Source: Actinomycetota bacterium (lineage in GTDB: Bacteria > Actinomycetota > Actinomycetes > S36-B12). Taken from it: a DNA stretch of 64,000 nucleotides. Every line of letters starts with the position of its first letter. Position 1 is the stretch's first letter. The stretch is from the NCBI GenBank assembly GCA_016870515.1, contig VGBL01000008.1:26339-90338 (forward strand). The letters are read 5' to 3'. Both the position numbers and the translations under genes were made by a program. Below the pieces are notes generated by a model that was not told the origin of the DNA, did no database searches, and saw only the letters and a list, made by a program, of their open reading frames with translations. Below are positions 7,939 through 16,677 of the stretch, in pieces.

Positions 7939-10493
7939 TCGGACATCGGGGCGAGCGTCACGTCGACGTTGATGGCGTCGCCGCCAGGTGCGAACTCCAG
8001 TTCGGCGATGGAGCCGGCTGCCTTCAGGTCACCGGCGACGTCAGCGATCCGCTGAATTGACGCGGCGGGGCCGGTGACCCGGGCACGCTCCACGTCGGCC
8101 TTCATCGAGACCTTGGCGTCGCTCTTGGCTTTGCGCACAAGTGACAGTGCGGCCGCCGTGTCAGCGACCGTCCTTGGATCGCCTGTGGCGGCAATGTCAA
8201 GGATCTCCTCGGGCGCCGGCCATGCCGCTTGGTGAATCGAACCTTCCCGCCACCACGACCAGACCTCGTCTGCGACGAAAGGAAGGAAGGGCGCGAACAG
8301 GCGCAGTTGGACGTCGAGGGCCAGGGCCAGGGCAGCCTTGGCGGAAGCCTCTCCTTGGGGACCCTGGCCGCCGTAGGCGCGGTCCTTGACCAATTCCACG
8401 TGATCGTCGGTGAACGACCAGAAGAACGTCTCGGCGAGCTCCAGGGCCCGGGTGTAGTTGTAGTCCTCGAATGCGGCGGTTGCCTGGCGCACCGTCTCGG
8501 CGAGATCGGCCAGCATGGCCCGATCAAGTGGTGCCGTGATCACGGCAGGGTCGGCGACGGGAGCAAGTCCCAGCACGAATTTCGAGGCGTTGAGGATCTT
8601 GATCGCTAGGCGGCGGCCGATCTTCATCTGTCCGACATCGAATGCCGTGTCTGTGCCGGGGCGCCCCGAGGCCGCCCAGTAGCGAACGGCGTCGGAGCCG
8701 TGCTCGTCGAGCAGGCCCATGGGTGTGACGACATTGCCCTTGGACTTGCTCATCTTCTTGCGATCGGGATCCAGGATCCAGCCACTGATTGCAGTGTCTG
8801 TCCAGGGAAGCCCACCGAACTCCAGGTGGCTTCGGACGACCGTCGAGAAGAGCCACGTGCGGATGATTTCGTGGGCCTGGGGCCGCAGATCCATCGGGAA
8901 GACACGCGACCACAGATCGTCGTCGCGGCTCCAACCGCCAGCGATCTGCGGGGTGAGCGACGACGTAGCCCAGGTATCCATGACATCGGGATCGCCCATG
9001 AAGCCCCCGGGCTTACCGCGTGAATCCTCGTTGTAGCCCGCCGGGACGTCGGTTAACGGGTCGATCGGCAGCAGCGAATCGTCGGGCACGAGAGGCGTGT
9101 CGTAGAGCGGATTGCCGTCCTTGTCCAGCGCGTACCACAGGGGAATGGGTACGCCGAAGAACCTTTGCCGTGAGATGAGCCAGTCCCCGTTGAGGCCTTC
9201 GACCCAGTTCTCGTATCGCACGAGCATGTGAGACGGATGCCAATGCAGTTGGCAACCACGCTCAAGTAGTGCCTGTCGGAGCTCGGGATCGCGCCCGCCA
9301 TTGGTCAGGTACCACTGGCGGGTGGTCACGATTTCCAGCGGCCGGTCGCCCTTCTCGAAGAACTTCACCGCGTGCGTGATCTCGCGGGGTTCACCGACGA
9401 GGTCACCCGACTCGCGCAGCAACTGTGCGATGGCCTCCTTCGCGGAGTGGGCGGTCTTGCCAGCGAGTTCGGCGTAGGTGGCCTGCCCCGCGGCGCTCTC
9501 GATCCAGGCGGGCATCTCGGCGAGCAGGCGGCCGTCCCAGCCGATGATGGGGCGTGTAGGCAGTTGGAGTTCGCGCCACCACGTGACGTCGGTGAGGTCG
9601 CCGAAGGTGCAGATCATCGCGATGCCGGAGCCCTTCTCGGGATCCGCCAGGGCGTGGGCCACGACGGGAACCTCGACCCCGAAGAGCGGAGTACGCACAG
9701 TCGAGCCGAAGAGGGGCTGGTAGCGCTTGTCATCAGGGTGGGCGACCAAAGCGACACAGGCCGGAATGAGTTCGGGGCGCGTCGTCTCGATGAAGACCGG
9801 GCCCGATCCATCGCTGCGGGCGAACCCGATGCGGTGATAGGCACCCGGACGCTCTCGATCCTCCAACTCAGCCTGTGCGACGGCCGTGCGGAAGGTGACA
9901 TCCCAGAGCGTCGGGGCCTCTGTCTGATACGCCTCGCCGCGGGCCAGGTTATTGAGGAACGCCCGCTGCGAGACGGCGCGCGCATTGCGATCGATGGTCT
10001 GGTAGGTCTGGGTCCAATCGATCGACAGGCCAAGTCGTCGCCAGAGCTCCTCGAAGGCCTTCTCGTCTTCGACCGTCAGGCGCTCGCAGAGCTCGACAAA
10101 ATTGCGACGGGAGATGGGGATCTGGTTCTTCGGGCCGGGCTCCTCCGGCGGCAGGAATCCCGGGTCGTAGGGGAGCGAAGGGTCGCATCGCACGCCGAAG
10201 TAGTTCTGCACGCGACGCTCTGTTGGCAGGCCGTTGTCGTCCCATCCCATGGGGTAGAACACGGAGTAGCCGCGCATGCGCTTGTAGCGCGCGATGCAGT
10301 CGGTGTGGGTGTAGGAGAAGACGTGGCCGACGTGGAGTGACCCGCTCACGGTCGGTGGTGGAGTGTCGATCGCATAGACCTCAGATCGCGGCCGCGTGCG
10401 ATCGAAGCGGTAGGCCCCCGATCGCTCCCACTCCTCGACCAAGCGCTTCTCGATGCCATCGATGCTGGGCTTGTCGGGGAGTCGGGCGCTCAT
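7935..10493 (-). CDS. valS: Valine--tRNA ligase
   Basis: An 852-residue class I aminoacyl-tRNA synthetase that charges tRNA-Val. The ATP-binding HIGH motif appears as HVGH in PPPTVSGSLHVGHVFSYTHTD (residues about 45-65), and the KMSKS loop as KKMSKSKGN (about 580). The editing (CP1) domain and anticodon-binding domain follow the usual order. It belongs to the shorter valS form found in actinobacteria, without a long C-terminal coiled-coil arm. ATG 10493 is one of two ATGs in a 10-bp tandem duplication; only this one is in frame. A TAAGAT -10 eight bases upstream suggests an almost leaderless mRNA. It diverges from folC. Confidence 0.96.
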   Translation of the reverse strand: MSARLPDKPSIDGIEKRLVEEWERSGAYRFDRTRPRSEVYAIDTPPPTVSGSLHVGHVFSYTHTDCIARYKRMRGYSVFYPMGWDDNGLPTERRVQNYFGVRCDPSLPYDPGFLPPEEPGPKNQIPISRRNFVELCERLTVEDEKAFEELWRRLGLSIDWTQTYQTIDRNARAVSQRAFLNNLARGEAYQTEAPTLWDVTFRTAVAQAELEDRERPGAYHRIGFARSDGSGPVFIETTRPELIPACVALVAHPDDKRYQPLFGSTVRTPLFGVEVPVVAHALADPEKGSGIAMICTFGDLTDVTWWRELQLPTRPIIGWDGRLLAEMPAWIESAAGQATYAELAGKTAHSAKEAIAQLLRESGDLVGEPREITHAVKFFEKGDRPLEIVTTRQWYLTNGGRDPELRQALLERGCQLHWHPSHMLVRYENWVEGLNGDWLISRQRFFGVPIPLWYALDKDGNPLYDTPLVPDDSLLPIDPLTDVPAGYNEDSRGKPGGFMGDPDVMDTWATSSLTPQIAGGWSRDDDLWSRVFPMDLRPQAHEIIRTWLFSTVVRSHLEFGGLPWTDTAISGWILDPDRKKMSKSKGNVVTPMGLLDEHGSDAVRYWAASGRPGTDTAFDVGQMKIGRRLAIKILNASKFVLGLAPVADPAVITAPLDRAMLADLAETVRQATAAFEDYNYTRALELAETFFWSFTDDHVELVKDRAYGGQGPQGEASAKAALALALDVQLRLFAPFLPFVADEVWSWWREGSIHQAAWPAPEEILDIAATGDPRTVADTAAALSLVRKAKSDAKVSMKADVERARVTGPAASIQRIADVAGDLKAAGSIAELEFAPGGDAINVDVTLAPMSD

Positions 10494-10503
10494 GGGCGCT
10501 CAT
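10484..10503. repeat. 10-bp tandem duplication at the valS start codon
   Basis: GGGCGCTCAT occurs twice in a row. On the minus strand this gives two ATGAGCGCCC units in different frames; only the proximal one leads into valS. Confidence 0.7.
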
Positions 10504-10507
10504 CTTA
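10502..10507 (-). promoter_or_regulatory. Predicted -10 (TAAGAT) for valS
   Basis: On the minus strand TAAGAT ends eight bases before the valS ATG. On the plus strand the same bases abut the folC ribosome binding site AGGAGG (10507-10512), so the two divergent genes share a 27-bp control region. Confidence 0.45.
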
Positions 10508-10520
10508 GGAGGCCACTAGT

Positions 10521-11903
10521 GTGGAGATCGTGGCGGATGGCGACGGTTCGAGCACGTCGATGCCTGCCGACTACGCGTCGCTACAGGAACAACTTCTGGG
10601 TCGCTGGCCTGAGAGCGCGATCCAGCCCTCGCTGGAGCGCATCGCCGCCATCATGGATCTCCTGGGAGAGCCGCAGTTGACCTACCCGGTCATCCAGGTC
10701 ACCGGCACCAACGGCAAGTCATCGACTGCACGCATGATTGCGAGCCTGCTTCGCGCCTTCGGGCTACGAACCGGCCTCTACACCAGTCCCCACCTCGTGG
10801 ACATTCGCGAACGCATCGAGATCGACGGTTCGCCCATCAGCCCTGAAGCGTTGGTCGCTGTTGCCTACGACGTCGCTCCATACATCGCCGCCGTCGACTC
10901 GCGAATGGAGTCAGAGGGTCGCACCCCCGTCACCTTCTTTGAGGCCATGACCGCCATCGCCTATGCCGCCTTCGCCGATGCTCCGGTGGATGTCGCAGTC
11001 GTCGAAGTGGGCATCGGGGGCACCTGGGACGCCACATCCGTGTGCCGCCCGCAGGTCGCGGTGTTCACTCGCGTGGATATTGACCACGCAGACATCCTCG
11101 GAGAGACCATCGAACTCATTGCGAGCGAGAAGTCGGGAATTATTCGCGAGGGATCTTTTGCTGTTTCCGCGAGTCAGGATCCGGCGGCCGAGTCGGTGAT
11201 CCGGGCGCGCGCAGCCGGGATGGGAGCCACCGTCGCCTGGCAGGGCGACAACTTCTGGGTCGCAGACCGCACGGTGGCCGTTGGCGGACAGGTGCTCAAC
11301 CTGCACGGGCTTACGTGCGAGTACGACGACGTGTTCGTGCCGCTCTTCGGCCCCTTCCAAGCAGACAACGCGGCTGTAGCCCTCGCCGCGGTCGAGGCCT
11401 TCGTCGGCGGGGGCGCCTTCGCGCTGGATGTCGATGCCGTGCGCCAGGGGTTTGCGGACGTCGTGTCACCGGGACGACTGGAGATCGCACGTCGTGGTCC
11501 CACGGTGATCGTCGACGCCGCTCACAATCCCGCCGGTGCAAAGGCGTTGGCGAAGGCCCTGGGCGAGTCATTCGCCTTCACACACCTGGTCGGGGTGGTT
11601 GCCGTGCTCGGCGACAAGGACGTCGGGGGCATCCTGACGGCGCTTGAGCCTGTGCTCGATCAGGTCGTCGTCACCCAAAACGCTTCACCGCGCTGCCTTC
11701 CCGTCGATGACCTCGCAGCTCTGGCCCGGCAGGTCTTCGGCGACGAACGCGTCGAGGTCGCTCCGCAGATCGATGATGCGATCGATGTCGGCGTGAGACT
11801 GGCTGAGGAGGCCGACACATATGCGGCGTCGGGCGTGATCGTGACCGGCTCTGTGGTTACTGCCGGTCAAGCGCGTGTGCTGCTGGGAGTTCGAGACCGG
11901 TGA
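10521..11903 (+). CDS. folC: Bifunctional folylpolyglutamate synthase/dihydrofolate synthase
   Basis: A 460-residue Mur-ligase-family enzyme that adds glutamate to dihydropteroate or tetrahydrofolate, retaining folates in the cell. The P-loop is VTGTNGKSSTARM (about residue 57), followed by the folate-binding GLYTSPHLVDIRERI. The metal-binding and ATPase region includes EVGIGGTWDATS, and the Mur C-terminal domain holds IVDAAHNPAGAKAL. GTG 10521 has AGGAGG eight bases upstream. The stop overlaps the next gene's GTG by four bases, so translation is coupled. A valS-folC-ndk neighbourhood is common in actinobacteria. Confidence 0.95.
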   Translation: MEIVADGDGSSTSMPADYASLQEQLLGRWPESAIQPSLERIAAIMDLLGEPQLTYPVIQVTGTNGKSSTARMIASLLRAFGLRTGLYTSPHLVDIRERIEIDGSPISPEALVAVAYDVAPYIAAVDSRMESEGRTPVTFFEAMTAIAYAAFADAPVDVAVVEVGIGGTWDATSVCRPQVAVFTRVDIDHADILGETIELIASEKSGIIREGSFAVSASQDPAAESVIRARAAGMGATVAWQGDNFWVADRTVAVGGQVLNLHGLTCEYDDVFVPLFGPFQADNAAVALAAVEAFVGGGAFALDVDAVRQGFADVVSPGRLEIARRGPTVIVDAAHNPAGAKALAKALGESFAFTHLVGVVAVLGDKDVGGILTALEPVLDQVVVTQNASPRCLPVDDLAALARQVFGDERVEVAPQIDDAIDVGVRLAEEADTYAASGVIVTGSVVTAGQARVLLGVRDR

Positions 11904-12220
11904 GGGTTCTCGGTGGATCGGTGCTGGCCCTGGAGGCGATCGTAGTCATCCTGGCGATTCCCGTGGTCATCGTGGTCGGGACCCTTCCGGTATCGCCGGC
12001 CATTGCGATCCCGGTGGGAGTCGCCCTGGCTATCGGCCTGATTGTCGCTGCGCGCTACGTCACGAGGCCCTGGGCCATACCGGTCGGCTGGGTGCTCCAG
12101 GCGTTGGTTGTCCTCACCGGATTTCTTGCTCCCGCGATGTTCATCGTCGGCGGGATCTTTGCGCTGTTGTGGCTGCTCGCCATCAGGCTCGCCAGCGACG
12201 TCGAAGGTCGCGCCCAGTAG
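11900..12220 (+). CDS. DUF4233 family integral membrane protein
   Basis: A 106-residue protein with about four membrane helices covering almost the whole length (LEAIVVILAIPVVIVVG, AIAIPVGVALAIGLIVAARY, PVGWVLQALVVLTGFLAPAMFIVGGIFALLWLLAI). It matches the small DUF4233 proteins found between folC and ndk in many actinobacteria; their function is unknown. The GTG start overlaps the folC stop (GTGA), so the gene is in that operon. Confidence 0.8.
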   Translation: MRVLGGSVLALEAIVVILAIPVVIVVGTLPVSPAIAIPVGVALAIGLIVAARYVTRPWAIPVGWVLQALVVLTGFLAPAMFIVGGIFALLWLLAIRLASDVEGRAQ

Positions 12221-12256
12221 GCTGCAGCCACCTTCCGTCACCAACAGGAGATTTCC

Positions 12257-12667
12257 TTGACTCAGCGCACCCTCGTCCTGGTTAAGCCCGATGGCGTTGC
12301 ACGCGGCCTCGTCGGCAACGTCCTCTCGCGCATTGAACGCAAGGGATTTCGGCTCATCGCCCTGGAGATGCGTACCCTCAGCGCAACCGTTGCAGAGGAG
12401 CATTACGCCGAGCACGCCGGCAAGCCCTTCTTCCGGGATCTCGTTGACTTCATCACCTCCGGTCCGCTGGTCGCGGCCGTCATCGAAGGCCCCGAGGCAA
12501 TCGCCTCTTGGCGGACGATGATGGGAGCGACCAATCCGGCCAACTCAGCTCCGGGCACCATTCGTGGGGATCTAGCGACGGAGACGCAGTTCAACGTGAC
12601 CCACGGATCGGATTCCCCCGAGTCGGCAGCCCGCGAGATCGCACTCTTCTTCCCCGGCCTGGCGTAG
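12257..12667 (+). CDS. ndk: Nucleoside diphosphate kinase
   Basis: A 136-residue cytosolic enzyme that balances NTP and dNTP pools by moving the gamma-phosphate through a phospho-histidine. The active-site His is in [12 protein letters not shown], and the N-terminal [23 protein letters not shown] is diagnostic. The start is TTG 12257, supported by AGGAG (12246-12250) and by the standard N-terminal length. Leader sequence upstream contains TAGGCT (12217-12222), a possible promoter of its own. Confidence 0.96.
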   Translation: MTQRTLVLVKPDGVARGLVGNVLSRIERKGFRLIALEMRTLSATVAEEHYAEHAGKPFFRDLVDFITSGPLVAAVIEGPEAIASWRTMMGATNPANSAPGTIRGDLATETQFNVTHGSDSPESAAREIALFFPGLA

Positions 12668-12670
12668 TCC

Positions 12671-14041
12671 ATGGCCGTGCGCACCGGGTCGCGCGTTGCG
12701 ATCACTATCGCAGCCGCTGCTGCCGGCACATACGTCGCGTCCCGGCCCTCACTGGTGCCGTGGCCTGATCGCGTGCGGCCGGCCGTGACCGCGCTGCTTG
12801 GCGGCGTCACGGCGGCGACGACATTCGCGGCCGCTGGCGCCATCGGCTTGCGCGGGGGATCGGCGCCGTCACTTGCCCGTCGCACGCGGCGACTCGTAGG
12901 GACCGGACTCGCGGTCGGCACAGCCACCGGTGCCGTGCGAGTGGCCAAGTCTCGGGCATCGACGCGACTCCAGGGGGGCGGTCGTCGGATCGAATCGGGA
13001 TTCGCCGCCCCTCCGTCACTCGACACGCTGTCGGGGGGCCCGGGTTCCCTCGTCGACTACACGACCGTGGGGCGAGAAGGCGCCCGCTTCCTCAGTTCCA
13101 GCGTTTGCGCCAGGGTGACCGAGGAGGTGACGGGCCGCCGGCCGGACATGTCTGCGATTCGGGTGTTCGTCGGATACGACTCGGCCCCCACGCCCGAGGC
13201 GCGCGTTGCCCTCGCGCTCGCTGAGCTCCGGCGCACGGGAGCCTATGACCGCGGCCAACTCCTCATCGGCGCGCCTGCTGGCAGCGGATACGCCAACTCG
13301 ACGCCCGTCGACGTGCTGGAGATCCTCACCGGCGGAGACGTTGCTGCTGTCGCGGTGGGCTACGGATTGCTGCCGTCGTTCCTGTCGCTCGACCGCGTGC
13401 AGCTCGCATCGCTCACGCAGCGCTTGCTCATTGACGGCATCACCGCTGACCTTGCTGGTCGCTCGAAGCGTCCGCGCGTGCTGCTCTACGGCGAGAGTCT
13501 TGGGGCTCGTGTCCAGCAGGCAGCGATTCCCGCAGGCTCGCCCGACCTCGACCGCATCGGTGCAGACGCGGCGCTGTGGGTGGGCACGCCCGGCGGACCC
13601 CAGTCGGTCGCCTTCCACGCGGCTGTGGCGAGCGAGTCGATCACCATCGACCGTCCCGAGCAGATTCCCGATCCGGTCCCGGAGCCGCGGCCTCGAGTGT
13701 GGTTCCTCGAGCACGATGGCGATCCAGTGGTTCGTTTCGAGCCGACGATCGCCTACCGGCGACCGCCCTGGTTGGCTCAGCGACCGCGCGGTCGCAACGT
13801 CCCGGAGGAGATGCTCTGGGCTCCGGGCATCACCTGGGTGCAGGTCATGGTCGACACCCTCTTCGCTACCAATGTCAAGCCCGGGCAGTTCGAGAGCCGG
13901 GGCCACGACTACCGCGCGGACCTCGGCGCCACCGTGACTGCCGCGTACTCCCTGTCCGCGGATCCGGGGACAGCCGCACGCCTGGAGACCGCCCTGCGCA
14001 GCCTGGAGATCGCGCGCGCCGAGCGCATCACCGAGGCCTGA
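12671..14041 (+). CDS. Membrane-anchored alpha/beta-hydrolase (PF10081-like)
   Basis: A 456-residue protein with hydrophobic segments in its N-terminal third (residues about 10-80) followed by a cytosolic or extracellular alpha/beta-hydrolase domain. VLLYGESLGARVQQ (about residue 275) carries the nucleophile elbow G-E-S-L-G, and VRVFVGYDSAPTPEARVALALAELRRTGAYDRGQLLIGAP is typical of the actinobacterial hydrolase family with an alpha/beta-hydrolase catalytic domain and an alpha-helical membrane N-terminus. The substrate is unknown; an esterase or lipase role on envelope lipids is an inference. It starts three bases after the ndk stop and is followed by a good terminator. Confidence 0.75.
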   Translation: MAVRTGSRVAITIAAAAAGTYVASRPSLVPWPDRVRPAVTALLGGVTAATTFAAAGAIGLRGGSAPSLARRTRRLVGTGLAVGTATGAVRVAKSRASTRLQGGGRRIESGFAAPPSLDTLSGGPGSLVDYTTVGREGARFLSSSVCARVTEEVTGRRPDMSAIRVFVGYDSAPTPEARVALALAELRRTGAYDRGQLLIGAPAGSGYANSTPVDVLEILTGGDVAAVAVGYGLLPSFLSLDRVQLASLTQRLLIDGITADLAGRSKRPRVLLYGESLGARVQQAAIPAGSPDLDRIGADAALWVGTPGGPQSVAFHAAVASESITIDRPEQIPDPVPEPRPRVWFLEHDGDPVVRFEPTIAYRRPPWLAQRPRGRNVPEEMLWAPGITWVQVMVDTLFATNVKPGQFESRGHDYRADLGATVTAAYSLSADPGTAARLETALRSLEIARAERITEA

Positions 14042-14043
14042 TC

Positions 14044-14064
14044 CCCCCGTGAATTCGGGGGTTT
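14044..14064 (+). terminator. Rho-independent terminator after the hydrolase gene
   Basis: CCCCCG-TGAATT-CGGGGG stem-loop followed by TTT, located immediately after the stop of the hydrolase gene and before the mreB leader. It separates the folC-ndk group from the mre operon. Confidence 0.8.
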
Positions 14065-14138
14065 GGCCGTCTGCCCGTACCATGGATGGCACGTCGAGCA
14101 GCGGACCTGCGGGTTCGCCCTGAGGGAAGGTCAGCGCG

Positions 14139-15170
14139 TTGTCCAACACGATGTCCTTCGTCGGTCGAGACATGGCCGTCGATCTGGGCACCGCCAACAC
14201 CCTCGTCTACGTCCGCGGTCGAGGCATCGTCCTCAACGAACCCTCCGTCGTGGCCATCAATCAAAACACCGGGGGCATCCTGGCGGTGGGCGCTGATGCC
14301 AAGAAGATGATCGGCCGCACCCCCGGCAATATCGTCGCCATCAGGCCCCTCAAGGACGGCGTGATCGCCGACTTCGACACCACTGAGCGCATGCTCCGCT
14401 ACTTCATCCAGAAGGTCCACCGCCGCCGCCACCTGGCCAAGCCTCGCCTGGTCATCTGCGTGCCCTCCGGCATCACCGGGGTCGAGCAGCGCGCCGTCAA
14501 GGACGCCGGCTACGCCGCTGGCGCGCGCAAGGTCTACATCATCGAGGAGCCGATGGCTGCTGCCATCGGCGCCAATCTTCCTGTGCATGAGCCCACCGGC
14601 AACATGGTCGTCGACATTGGTGGTGGCACGACCGAGGTGGCGGTCATCTCTCTTGGCGGCATTGTCACGTCGATCTCCATACGCGTCGGCGGCGACGAGC
14701 TCGACAACGCCATCATTCAATACGTCAAGAAGGAGTACTCGCTGCTGCTTGGCGAGCGCACGGCCGAGGAGATCAAGGTCGCCATCGGATCGGCATTTCC
14801 TATGCCCGATGAGCCGCACGCCGAGATCAGGGGCCGCGACCTGGTGAGCGGCCTGCCCCGCACCGTGGTCGTAACCGCCGAGGAGATGCGAAGGGCCATT
14901 GACGAGCCCGTCAACGCCATCGTTGACGTCGTCAAGACGACCCTCGACCGCACGCCGCCCGAGCTCTCCGGCGACATCATGGATCGCGGAATCGTACTCA
15001 CTGGCGGCGGTGCCCTCCTGTGCGGGCTCGACGAGCGCCTGCGACACGAGACGGGTATGCCCATCGTCGTCGCCGAGTCGCCGCTCGATTGCGTTGCCCT
15101 GGGCTCGGGCAAGTGCGTGGAGGAGTTCGAGGCCCTCCAGCAGGTCCTCATCTCCGAGCCTCGGCACTAG
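14139..15170 (+). CDS. mreB: Rod shape-determining protein MreB
   Basis: A 343-residue bacterial actin that forms membrane filaments and steers lateral peptidoglycan synthesis. The phosphate-1 loop is [11 protein letters not shown], phosphate-2 is [15 protein letters not shown], and the adenosine motif is [11 protein letters not shown]. The start is taken as TTG 14139, eight bases after GAGGGAAGG; ATG 14151 and 14172 are alternatives in the same frame. TACCAT at 14077-14082 is a possible -10. It heads the mreBCD-mrdA-rodA cluster. Confidence 0.96.
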   Translation: MSNTMSFVGRDMAVDLGTANTLVYVRGRGIVLNEPSVVAINQNTGGILAVGADAKKMIGRTPGNIVAIRPLKDGVIADFDTTERMLRYFIQKVHRRRHLAKPRLVICVPSGITGVEQRAVKDAGYAAGARKVYIIEEPMAAAIGANLPVHEPTGNMVVDIGGGTTEVAVISLGGIVTSISIRVGGDELDNAIIQYVKKEYSLLLGERTAEEIKVAIGSAFPMPDEPHAEIRGRDLVSGLPRTVVVTAEEMRRAIDEPVNAIVDVVKTTLDRTPPELSGDIMDRGIVLTGGGALLCGLDERLRHETGMPIVVAESPLDCVALGSGKCVEEFEALQQVLISEPRH

Positions 15171-15200
15171 GCGGTCCGGGCCGGCCCGCCCGTCAGCATC

Positions 15201-16091
15201 ATGAGAGACATCCGACGCGCGCGCATCGTCCTAGCCGTGCTCGTGCTGATATCGGTGACGATGATCCTGCTCGATCTTCGAGGAGGCGAGTCAGGACCAC
15301 TCGGTCCACTTCGCGCGGTCGGCGCCACGGTCATCGGACCGCTTGAGCGCGGTGCTGCGACCGTCGTGGTCCCCGTACGCTCCTACATCGACTCCGTCGC
15401 CAACATCGGCGATAAGGATCGAGTGATCGCCGATCTCACGGTGGAGAACGACGCGCTGAGAGCGCAACTCGACACCGTCGCCAATGACCGTGCGCGAGTG
15501 GCCGACCTAGAGGCCCTGCTTGGTCTCATCGATGCCAATGACTACGTCACCGTGCCGGCACAGGTCATCGCCGTGGGGCCCGCCCAGGGGTTCGCCTGGA
15601 CCGTCACGATCGACTCGGGTTCGCGTGATGGGGTCGAGCGCGACATGTCGGTTATCAGCGGGAGGGGCCTCGTGGGCCGCGTCATCTCCGTGGCGCCGGC
15701 AACCGCCACCGTGCTTCTCCTCGTGGACGCCACGTCGACCGTCGGCGGGCGGCTAGCCGGCACCTCGCAGATCGGTATCGTCTCGGGCACCGGTCGCCAG
15801 GACGTGCTCCAGATGCAGTTCCTCGACCCGCTCGCCGTGATCAACCTGGGCGAGGTCATCGTCACCTTCGGGTCGGAAGGGGATCGTCCCTACGCGCCGG
15901 GCATCCCCATCGGCACCGTCAAGGAGATGCGCGGGACCGAGGGCCAGCTCACCCGCTCGGCGATCGTCGAGCCATACGTCGACATTTCGGTGCTCGACAT
16001 TGTCGGAGTGGTGCTTCGTGCGCCCGAACGCTCCGAGCGCGAGCCTGTCAATGTCACGCCCACCCCCACGTCGACCGGGGGTGCTCCCTGA
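15201..16091 (+). CDS. mreC: Rod shape-determining protein MreC
   Basis: A 296-residue bitopic membrane protein with an N-terminal membrane helix (ARIVLAVLVLISVTMILLDL), a coiled coil (about residues 68-100, VIADLTVENDALRAQLDTVANDRARVADLEALL) and a beta-rich periplasmic-side domain containing GSRDGVERDMSVISGRGLVGRV. MreC links MreB to PBP2/RodA and activates wall synthesis. The Pro/Thr-rich tail is disordered. Its TGA overlaps the mreD ATG by one base. Confidence 0.92.
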   Translation: MRDIRRARIVLAVLVLISVTMILLDLRGGESGPLGPLRAVGATVIGPLERGAATVVVPVRSYIDSVANIGDKDRVIADLTVENDALRAQLDTVANDRARVADLEALLGLIDANDYVTVPAQVIAVGPAQGFAWTVTIDSGSRDGVERDMSVISGRGLVGRVISVAPATATVLLLVDATSTVGGRLAGTSQIGIVSGTGRQDVLQMQFLDPLAVINLGEVIVTFGSEGDRPYAPGIPIGTVKEMRGTEGQLTRSAIVEPYVDISVLDIVGVVLRAPERSEREPVNVTPTPTSTGGAP

Positions 16092-16603
16092 TGACCGTGC
16101 GTCGTGTCGTGCTGTGCGCGCTGCTGATCGTGATTGCGGTGATCGTCGAGGTCACCGTGCTGGCACCGCTTGACTTCCCCGGAGCGACGCCGAGCCTTGT
16201 CCTCGTGGTCGTCGCTGCGCTCGCCTTCGCCTTTGGCCCCACGACCGGCGCAGCCTGCGGATTCGCCGCGGGCCTCCTCCTCAATCTTGCGCCTCCTACC
16301 ACGGCAACGCTGGGGATCTCATCGCTGATACTCACGGTGATCGGCTATGCGCTCGGCCGCGTCTTCGATTCCGACACGCGGCCCCTGATGCTGACAACGC
16401 TGCTAACGTCAGGCGCTGCTGCACTCTCGATCCTGGCCGGAGCGGCCCTCGGGGGACTCCTGGGGAATCCGCGGATCGTCTGGGGCGATGTGCCGGTGTT
16501 GATCCTCACAGCGGCCCTTTACGCCGCCATTCTGGCTCTGCTCGTCATCCCCGTCGTCAATCGTCTGTCGCGCGCCTTCGTACCCGAGGCCTATCCGCGC
16601 TAG
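16091..16603 (+). CDS. mreD: Rod shape-determining protein MreD
   Basis: A 170-residue integral membrane protein with about five helices (for example VVLCALLIVIAVIVEVTVLAPL and TPSLVLVVVAALAFAFGPTTGAACGFAAGLLLNLAP). Position between mreC and mrdA and the topology identify it. MreD is part of the elongasome and supports MreC. The start overlaps the mreC stop (TGATG), indicating translational coupling. Confidence 0.88.
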   Translation: MTVRRVVLCALLIVIAVIVEVTVLAPLDFPGATPSLVLVVVAALAFAFGPTTGAACGFAAGLLLNLAPPTTATLGISSLILTVIGYALGRVFDSDTRPLMLTTLLTSGAAALSILAGAALGGLLGNPRIVWGDVPVLILTAALYAAILALLVIPVVNRLSRAFVPEAYPR

Positions 16604-16677
16604 GAGGCCGCGTCAGGACGACTCGTCGGGGTGGGGCGTCGTACCGTGGGACCGATCGCGATCGAGGAGGTGAGGAC

